Shown here in pieces: positions 53,223 to 61,600 of a DNA stretch of 64,000 nucleotides. Positions within the stretch are counted from its first letter, which is position 1; each line of letters starts with the position of its first letter. The translations under genes were made by a program, and so were the position numbers. The notes beneath the pieces were generated by a model. The model did not search any database. It had not been told where the DNA came from and saw only the letters and a program-made list of their open reading frames with translations. Source of the DNA: Schizochytrium sp. TIO01 (Eukaryota > Sar > Bigyra > Thraustochytrida > Thraustochytriidae); contig SMSO01000031.1 in the NCBI GenBank assembly GCA_004764695.1, positions 2,217,048 to 2,281,047 of the forward strand, read 5' to 3'.

Positions 53223-54940
53223 CTCACTTGCTTCGGACCAGCTCGCCCAGCTCTACCCACAGCAGAGCTCCAGTTCTCCCCTGTGCCACTTGCAAAGCCA
53301 AGCGCTGCGTCTCAAGCAAACCAATACCTTTCAGAGGCCCTTGGCGTCTAATTTTAGCAGCTCTGGGACTGCAGCCCGAGATTCTACACGCTGCGATGGA
53401 CCTTCCTTTGTACTACGGCTCTTCAATTGCAAGTAAAAGCGCGCTTCCATACCAAAACTAAGTTTGTTTATTCAGCCATCCATGTCTATGACCACTTCTA
53501 CTGTTTACTCTAACCCTGTGCTTCTCTTTCATCGAGTTTAGCCTAGACAGCCGTAAAACCACTCTAGCGCACCGTATCAGTCGCTTTTTGCACGTGCACG
53601 ACGTGCGTCTGTATTTGTTTGGCTTCCTTCCCTTTTAACGTGTGTTTAGAGAATGGATTAGGAGTGGGCTAGTGCTGTCCAAGTTTATCTCCTCAGCAAT
53701 TTCAGACCTCGATCGTTCGATAGCAGGTACGTAAGTACAGTATTTCTGAAGTGGTCGAAGCTTCTCCAAGCAAAGCTCGGACTGGATTCGCTCGAGGCAA
53801 AAGGTGGGTTGATGTCTGGCATTAATCCTGGTGGAGAGACACGCAAGCAAGTCTGGGATAAAATGGTGCGGCGACAATGGCCAGAGAAGAAGTAGAACAG
53901 AGCATCCACGGCTTGCGAGTGCAATATTCAAGGCAGGACTTAAGACGAGAGAACGAACTTTGCGGGTGCACATAGTGGGCACTAGCTAGCTAGTTATGAC
54001 TTAGGTAATTGCACTTCAGGCTTCTCTGTGTTAGTCGAAGGAATACGTAGGTGGTAGTTGTGGGCATACAGGCTCTTCAATTATAGCAACCAAGTTAAGA
54101 CTATGTTTTCGCAAGCTTTAAATTAGGTTACCATTCTGTATCTCGGTGTTGAGCAACATAACAATTGTCTTCACAATACCAGCGGTTCCAATGCTGTAGA
54201 ATTGGCAGGGAGTTGCATTGCCATAATTCCCTAATAGTCTTAAACCTTAAGAATGAGAAGCCTTTGTGGACTTCCTGAGGTCTGAATTCACCCTCCCCTA
54301 GTGCTTTCGTAAGCTTGCCTGAATGTAAAATTAAAAGATGGCTGCCTAGAGTTTGAATAAAGCTCTTCAAGATTCCTTCAAAGAGCGGCAATGTAATAAC
54401 CATCTATGAAATATTTCTTTCGAAAACAAATAGTAACCAGTAATTATCAAAAATATAATCGGTGGTAGCCTTCGTAGAAAAATATCTAATTTGCTTGTAG
54501 CTTGATATTATTCTTTCTGAGAAATTTATTTTACTATTGGGTGGTCCACTCAGCCAAACATCATATTTGCTAAACTGCTTGACCTGCTTGTGGCAAAACC
54601 GTGATCTTGTGCGTTTTGGCTTTTATACAGAATCATAGCTACCCCCTACCACTACCAGCTCCTAATAACACCAGTAGCAAAACCCCCATGAATAGTCTTA
54701 ATGAAGCCTTAGCGATCCCTAGTGAATAAATATAACATGAACACCTTCGTCGGTTACCAATTCTGTCTAATCTTTGGCGCAGAGCCCGAAACCACCACCG
54801 AGCTTAGAGTTCCAAAGCTTCTCAGGCAAAAGCTTTGGAGGTTTCCGAAGACTGCGCTAAAACCGTGGTGCGTTGTACGCGTTTTGCGGACGACCTGTGG
54901 ACTATTTGTACAGTCACACAAAGCCGAAAGCTGGCGCAGG
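53223..54940. other. Divergent intergenic region
   Basis: 1.7 kb with the promoter of the RGS gene (minus) and of the FHA gene (plus). The last ~220 bp before 54941 are open in the frame of the FHA exon (an ATG at 54737 is possible), but the encoded sequence lacks domain features and is more likely 5' UTR. No other gene was supported. Confidence 0.4.
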
Positions 54941-55929
54941 ATGGACGGTTTGCTCGACAAGGTAAGTCACTAAGTGAACGATGGCAGAGCAATCTTCTGT
55001 GCAAGAGGCTCACGTGGTTCAAGCGACTGCGACACTTACAGATTCAAGATCACTGAGGATGTAGGAAAGATCATGTGCTACTACTGCTATTGCAAACACA
55101 ATTGCTGTTGTCAATGTCAATCGCATGTTACAATTTTTCGATGCCACCGACTAGTTGGTATTTATTGTATGTGCATTCGCAGAGCAACTTCGTCAACCTG
55201 TTGTATCAATACATCCATGGTCGCTCATGCAATCATCAACATACAGACTTACTAACATGGGTTGTATATGTGTACTTTATTTTTTTTGAGAAGGAAATGG
55301 GCGAGAACACCGGAGATAAAGCAAACCAGGATGTACTCCAGGCAAATGGCAAACAGAAAAGGGCTCCACTTGATTTGCCAGCGGATATGACTGTGGAAGA
55401 ATATCTGAATGCAGAATGTGAAAAGCAGGTCGCCGATATTCAAAACTATGCTCAAGGTCTTGTAGAGAAGCTCAAGAATGAATATGCGAGTCTCAAGAAG
55501 GAGTTCATGAATGATCTTAAAGAAGAGGCGGCACGGAAAGCAGCTGAAGAAGATACCAATGACCAAGACAATATGCAAGTTGTCCTCCATTTCAATGTCG
55601 TGGAGGGTGTTTACCAAGGCAAAACATATACTCTCAATGTTGAATGTGGGAAGCCCGCATTTATCGGGCGTTCGCGAGGCAAAAAGTTTTATCAACCTGG
55701 AGGAATCAGTTTGTCACGCGATGATGAAACCTCGACAACACACGGTCGCTTTGATCTTAAAGAGGATGGAACATGTACCTATACTGACTTGACTTCGACT
55801 AATGGCTCTTTCCTCAATTACAGTGAAGACAAGCTAGAAGAGAATGTTGAGACAATGATCTCCGTGGATGACGTCCTGAAGATTGGTACAAATTTTTTCA
55901 AGCTTTGCTCCATTGACAAGTCATCCTAA
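54941..55929 (+). CDS. Two-exon coiled-coil/FHA-domain protein
   Basis: FHA domains bind phospho-threonine peptides, often in DNA-damage, mitotic or splicing complexes. The gene model joins exon 54941-54961 to exon 55291-55929, encoding MDGLLDKKEMGENTG... of 217 residues. If the start is instead the ATG at 55297, the product has 210 residues. A helical segment, YLNAECEKQVADIQNYAQGL followed by a Lys/Glu-rich helix, precedes a linker. The FHA domain (~115-215) follows with FIGRSRGKKF (GR of strand 3), ETSTTHGRF (Ser-x-x-His position) and DLTSTNGSFLN (Asn-Gly), and ends with VDDVLKIGTNFFKL. All core FHA residues are present. The partner is unknown. Not proven to be any named FHA family. Confidence 0.88.
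54962..55290 (+). other. Spliceosomal intron (329 nt)
   Basis: Perfect donor CAAG|GTAAGT at 54961/54962, a branch-site TACTAAC at 55250-55256, a T-rich tract, and an acceptor TTTTGAG at 55288-55290. Splicing keeps the reading frame (AAG|AAG GAA ATG GGC). The branch A to acceptor distance is about 35 nt. Confidence 0.75.
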
Positions 55930-56503
55930 CGTCGAATTTCAAAATTCATGAGAAGCTCATACATGACATGATTCACCACTAAATCTGCCCAGATTTCCCC
56001 CTTGCTAACACCAACTGTTCTCTTATCTTCAATTTTGCGCACTTTTCAATTTCTCTTATCTTGCTTCATTTTATTTTTTTCTCTTTGGTTTGGTATAATA
56101 TGCTGGACCTCAACCTATCCAGGTTTACTCTTACAGATACTTCTCTTGCTTTAAAGATGCATCATGCTAACATTAAGGGGTGACTGCTTTGTTCACTTCT
56201 CCCAGCTTCATTTGATTTGCTGCTGTTGCGTACGTGAACCAAACATTTTAATGTATACCTGCAAAATTTATATAGTGAAATATCGGGAAATAGTCAGAAT
56301 TTTACAGCAGTGTTCTGCCCCTGACACCTGTTTGCCATCTCGAGCAAGTGTTGTTTATCAATTTAAGAATGATTGTGATAATTCTTTTTAAAGTTTTTTT
56401 TTTTTTTTTAGTTTTCAGGCTGAGAACGAGATATTGTGATTGACGACTTTGATTTTCGCCCTCCACCAAACAAACCTAAATCTTGGGCTACTGCACAACA
56501 CAC
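55930..56503. other. Intergenic, no gene seen
   Basis: 570 bp between tandem plus-strand genes. A long T run followed by TTTAGTTTTCAG (56396-56420) resembles a splice acceptor, so a 5' UTR intron in the glycosyltransferase gene is possible; no donor was identified. Confidence 0.4.
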
Positions 56504-58615
56504 ATGGCCCCGCGAAGGCTACCCAGGCGCTTGGTGCTGCTATGGTGGTTGGCAGTAGCAGCAGTCGGTGGCCTTTTTGAATGTCTTGTGAGTTGTGCGG
56601 AAGGTCACGTGGCAAGCTCGATCGTAGCGGATCCTGACAAGGAAAGAGACTCGCGCTGCAAGGAAGCCCCTAGTGACAATGATTTTAAGGAAGATCACAA
56701 GCCTAGGCCTTTAAGAGTCCTCGCAGTTGCTATGGCATTTAGAGGGCATGCAATGCCCATGTTTGAGCTCACAGACGAACTTCTTCGGCGAGGCCACGAA
56801 GTGCGAATGGCTATTCAAGATGAAGGACTACCATGGTACGCGGAACATCGATGTTTGGAGTCCAACTTCACCTCAAGCTGCTGTCAGGGCTACAGAGCAT
56901 GCCCACGTGGGGAGCTTATATCTTTGGGAGGCTTAATTCATGGTGGATCTGCAGTTCGTAAACACTTGTACTCTGTAGTAGACGACTCCTCACTCATTCA
57001 TGGTATATGGGGCGTTCTAAGGGACCTCTATCTTGGCCAGGCCACACGCACAGTCATACGCTTATGCAGGTTCTTACAAGGAGCAATAGACGCAAACGTC
57101 ACATCATGTAACTTTATGGACCCCTTCAATGATGTAGAGCAAACCAAGGGTCATGATATTGGGCCAGATGAACTTGTTAATCCAGATATGTGGTTTCCAG
57201 ATGTGATCCTCTCCGATATTGGCGCAATAGGCGTTGCAGAAATTTCAGACTTGTTTAATGTTCCTTTGGTATTAAATAGCCCAACATTGTTTTTCTCCTT
57301 TGGTGACCCACAGCAAAGCTCATCGAGACACCTGCCAGGCTGGGGATCGGGGTTTTCCCGCCACATGGGCTTCCTAGACCGTTGCATCAATGTTGTGTAT
57401 CCTAGGCTGATGGCAGCTGCACTCACACCAGACTTTGTACTACTAAATCAACTACTTGAGAATATGGGACTTCCTTCCTTCCACTCTCAGTATGCAATCT
57501 TTCAAGGTCGACATATGCTCGTTGACTCCGTGATAGGCTTTGAATATCCTCGCTTCCTTGAACCAACTGTGCACTTCATTGGTTTGCTGCAACGAGGAAA
57601 CTACCATGGCCTTCCTGGTCAAGTACCCCAGCGCGAAGTGTCTCTAGGATGGCTTGCCGAGCAAGTTGCACAAGATCGCCCAATCGTGGTGGTTGCGTTG
57701 GGGTCAATTGGAATTGTAAGCACGGACCTTATGCAAGTGTTTTTGCACGGGATGCGCAACTTTTCAGTGATGTGGATTGTCTCTACAGAGCCTGGCCGTG
57801 AGCCATCTGGATCAGCGGAAGTTAATGCCGCTAATTTCCTTACCTTTCTTCAAAAGGTTCGGCCTCAACTTGCTCATGCATCGATGAATGTAGCTCATCA
57901 CGATCTCATAGCTTCGTTTATTGATTTTTGCCGTGATACAGAACACCTCACTGAATGGCACTTAGACTTATGTCCAGTCTCACGCGCCAGAACTCCCTCC
58001 CAAGCATCCTCATCATCTACTAAAGCTGATGAAGATCGTCAAGACGAGGGGTTGCAGTACGCGGTTCCCAATCACTTCTTCGTTCATGAGCAAACAAGTT
58101 ACTTACCTTTGACAGAATTGCTCTCGCAGCCAAACATCCGTGCAACTGTATCATATTGTGGTCTCTCAATTGTACAGGAGAGTATTCGTGCACAGACGCC
58201 ACTTGTTTGCCTTCCCCTTTTTGCAGACCAGTTTGATGTAGCTGCTCGTGTGGCTGATCTTGGTGTAGGCGTCACGATCAACCGTGAACGCGCCGCTACT
58301 GAAGAGGATGTGGAAGAAGCTTTGAGAATAGAATATCCAAGAAGTGTTCTTGTTCGTGCAAGCCGCCTCTTTCGTAATTTGGACGGTAAACGGCTTGCTG
58401 GAGATGTGATTGAATATGTAGCGAGAAGGCCTCCGCAAAGCCTCTTTCGGTCGAAAAACAATTCATGGCCTTTTTTTCGTGCTTTAAATTATGACATTAT
58501 TGCATTAGTTCTAAGTGCAATCGTCTTTATTGCAAGTCTCTGTATTATGCTGCTAAAAGGTATACGCCGCGGACTCAGATTCAACAGCGTGCCACATGAG
58601 CCATGTACCAATTGA
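56504..58615 (+). CDS. Membrane-anchored UDP-glycosyltransferase (GT1 family, ER type)
   Basis: Transfers a sugar from a UDP-sugar to an acceptor in the ER lumen, as animal UDP-glucuronosyltransferases do. The ATG at 56504 is the first (the open frame extends upstream only from TTG); product of 703 residues. A signal-anchor-like hydrophobic segment (~11-30) is followed by AFRGHAMPMFELTDELLRRGH (~80-100), with the Gly-His of the acceptor site. DVILSDIGAIGVAE and FIGLLQRG are in the expected order. The donor block reads VSYCGLSIVQESIRAQTPLVCLPLFADQFDVAARVADLGVG, clearly the UGT signature but with YCG in place of the usual HGG. A C-terminal transmembrane helix (~663-685) and a short basic tail complete the type I topology. 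A ~60-residue Ser-rich insert precedes the donor block. Its last 63 bp overlap the opposite gene. Confidence 0.9.
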   Translation: MAPRRLPRRLVLLWWLAVAAVGGLFECLVSCAEGHVASSIVADPDKERDSRCKEAPSDNDFKEDHKPRPLRVLAVAMAFRGHAMPMFELTDELLRRGHEVRMAIQDEGLPWYAEHRCLESNFTSSCCQGYRACPRGELISLGGLIHGGSAVRKHLYSVVDDSSLIHGIWGVLRDLYLGQATRTVIRLCRFLQGAIDANVTSCNFMDPFNDVEQTKGHDIGPDELVNPDMWFPDVILSDIGAIGVAEISDLFNVPLVLNSPTLFFSFGDPQQSSSRHLPGWGSGFSRHMGFLDRCINVVYPRLMAAALTPDFVLLNQLLENMGLPSFHSQYAIFQGRHMLVDSVIGFEYPRFLEPTVHFIGLLQRGNYHGLPGQVPQREVSLGWLAEQVAQDRPIVVVALGSIGIVSTDLMQVFLHGMRNFSVMWIVSTEPGREPSGSAEVNAANFLTFLQKVRPQLAHASMNVAHHDLIASFIDFCRDTEHLTEWHLDLCPVSRARTPSQASSSSTKADEDRQDEGLQYAVPNHFFVHEQTSYLPLTELLSQPNIRATVSYCGLSIVQESIRAQTPLVCLPLFADQFDVAARVADLGVGVTINRERAATEEDVEEALRIEYPRSVLVRASRLFRNLDGKRLAGDVIEYVARRPPQSLFRSKNNSWPFFRALNYDIIALVLSAIVFIASLCIMLLKGIRRGLRFNSVPHEPCTN

Positions 58616-61600
58616 TCGGTATGGCCTCCACGCGGTCGAGAGTTCAAGTAGTTCATATTCGTCCGGAAGTCGGACAACCTTTGTGTCTTCTACCTCTTCG
58701 CCATTAGATAAATTGTATAACCTTTTGAAACCCTTTCGTACAACCAAATCTCCATAAGGTAGCACATCAGGTCGACCCAAAGAAAAAAGAAGAAACATGT
58801 GAATACTCCAAGGTCCGATTCCCTTGACTTTTATAAGCGAGTTAAAGACCTCATCGTCTGACATTGAATCTAGACGTTTTCGAGAGAGATCTTGAGTCTG
58901 AAAATGCTCAGATAGACTCTTTACATATTCTGCCTTTCGTGCGCTAAGTCCTGCACTTCGCAAGTCCTCGATCGATGTTTTCATTATCCGCGTAGGGGTG
59001 ATATCGTTCTCTAAAAGTGCATCAAAACGCTTAAAAATGCTAGCGCCTGCCTTCGTCGAGATTTGTTGATAAATTATAGATCTCGTTAAAGCCATGAACG
59101 GGTCAGCCACACCTACCTTCTCCATGAGTTTTGTGGGAGCACCCACTTGATTGACCACGTTCGCCATTTTGGGATCATTTTTTGCAAAGTGTGCGAGCGC
59201 TTGAGCCATCAATTCGTCAGAAATCTTTTGGGGTGGCCCCTGACCCAAGAATTCGGTTTCACTAGGACGTTTCTTACGCTTAGGTTTCAATGGACCTTTG
59301 ACAACGCTTTTGGCCTCATTCTTTTCTGCTAGAGTTTTCCTCTTGCTTGCAGTTTCTCCCTGAGAAACTGACTTGCGGCGCTTTGCTGGTGGTATTTCTT
59401 CTGCGGTTTTTAAATTGGATGCAGGCATGTAGTTTGCATCTTGCTTGTCTTCGTCGCTAGAAGTAGCCACCTCATTCTCCTCTTCCAAAACGTCATGTTT
59501 TCTTTTCCGAGCTGTGGTTCTACGGGTGGTGCTGGGTGGCTTCAGTGAAATATCAGTACTGGTACCTCCAGTAATTGAAATTGATGCACTTGAAAGATAC
59601 TCCTCATTATCAATGAAGGTCTCCAAATGAGACCGAAAGTCATTCGCTAAAGCGCCCCCGTAACGAGTTTTGTAGCGCTGCGCTGGTGCCTGAGGCTTAG
59701 ACGACCCTTTCTTTGTTTTCGCTGTAGTTCTTTCTGTATCGAAAATGGATTCCATAGAGCTCATTGCGCGTTCTTGAAAAGTCCGTGAAAGAGGATCTAA
59801 ATACTGGCGGAAGAAAGATCCGCAGATGCGGATATTAGCTGCCTCAGCTTCTTCAATTGTGTCGTGTGCAACAACAACAGTAAGTAACAGGTTCTTCACT
59901 TTCTGTCCAGGTCGATCAATACGACCTTTCATCTGCTCCATTATATCTCCAGGTTGTGGCCGGGTAACAACTGCATCAGCGTACTCTTGTAGATTAAGGC
60001 CATGCGAGCCCTCACGGACAGTGACTATCAAGACATTCTTAGCATCTCCGCTACCAGGTAATGTCTCTGAATTAGGAATTGCTTTCAACAGTAGCTTTTT
60101 CTCATTTTCATTAGCCGCAAATACGAGTGGGCGTCGTTTAGACTTGCGAAACGTTTCAACCTCGCTAGCGATTGCGTTTACAGCGAGAGTTTGCTCGTAG
60201 TTGTGGCGAAGAAAAGTTTTCAAATCCTTGTAAAGCGAACGTGCATCTGATACACCATGACCATGAAAACTCTGTTCTACCAGAGCACGATATCTCTGTT
60301 TGGCATCGTCATCTAAATAAACAGGCCGAAATTCCATATGCCACTTACGAGGGTTTTCAGGGAGTGCAACGATGGCGTGCTCGCTCAAAAGAGTTGCAAG
60401 ATACGGCTGAATTCGTGGTAGAGGACTACGTAACATGCGAATCAAAACAAAAAGGTCAGACATGCGGGAACGATACATAGTTGCAGACAACATCATAACT
60501 CCACAGCGACTTGCCAACACCTGACGCCAAGCTGCAAAACTTTGCAATGCAGTTTGTGACTGCACTGAGACAGCTTCATCAATGATTACCAAATCCCAAC
60601 CCAAAGTTGAGAATGGATGATCGCGTGCTCTCCCAAGCGTTGTCAGCACGATGCTGTCCGCATCAACTTTGATGTGACGGCCCCTCGCAATACGGCGTGC
60701 TGGTTCCCCAGCGTTTGATATGCCTAAGGTCTTTAAAAATCCACTCTTGTCCTGAGCTAAGACATGGACACCCTTTGTATGCAGCATGATTTGAGTGGTC
60801 CATTCTGAGATCAAAGAATTAGTAGGTAAAAGAACCAAGCTACCACGCAAAGTTTCACCTCGGCTTGAAATAATCTTTTGTGCACTAGCAATGCAGGCGA
60901 GCGCAGAAAGGGTTTTACCAGCACCAACGGTCGAAGCATCAGCGAAACCAAGCATTCCGTCTTGAATCCCCTCTGTTACTTTGTCAACCGTTTCTTGCTG
61001 ATGTGACCACAGTTTGGTTGTTACCTCAATCTGGGAAGCAAGCTGCTGCTTCATTCCATCTGCGTCTTCCTCTTCCACAGGAAAAGCCAGCTTGCGAAGG
61101 GATTCTATGAAGTCCACATATTGCAGGTTAGACTTGCTTAGAATGCGGAAGCGTGTGAACGTTTGAAATTGATGTTCCTTCACACGTTCAATACAACCAG
61201 GGTAGAGCGCAGCGAGGCCAAACATGACACGAAGCGCAGTCCCTTCATTAGTGAAGTCTTGCTGCCAGTGCTGTGAGTTCACTCCAGCTGATGCTGAAAG
61301 ACTGAATGAGTTTCCTTCCATCATCATTATTTTCAGCAACAGGTCACGAAAGACGTGGGGTGTGATTGGAGTTGCCTCAAGAATGGAGCTCCAGTTGTAG
61401 ACAGCGTCTACATTTCCATGTCGCCCGCATCTTGCCGCATCCTCAAGACGACGAAAGAGGTCCATGTAACTTGTGGTAGGCGTCTTCCCAGCCTTTGCTT
61501 TTTTTATTTTCAAACTAGCACTAGGTGTTGTAGAACACTCTGAAGATATATAGAATGCTTCCTCAACAAGTTGACGAAGCTCTCCGTAAAGTTCTTGCTC

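Noticed and set aside
58166-58461. Minus-strand frames inside the glycosyltransferase gene
   Set aside because: Shadows of a gene with clear UGT motifs.
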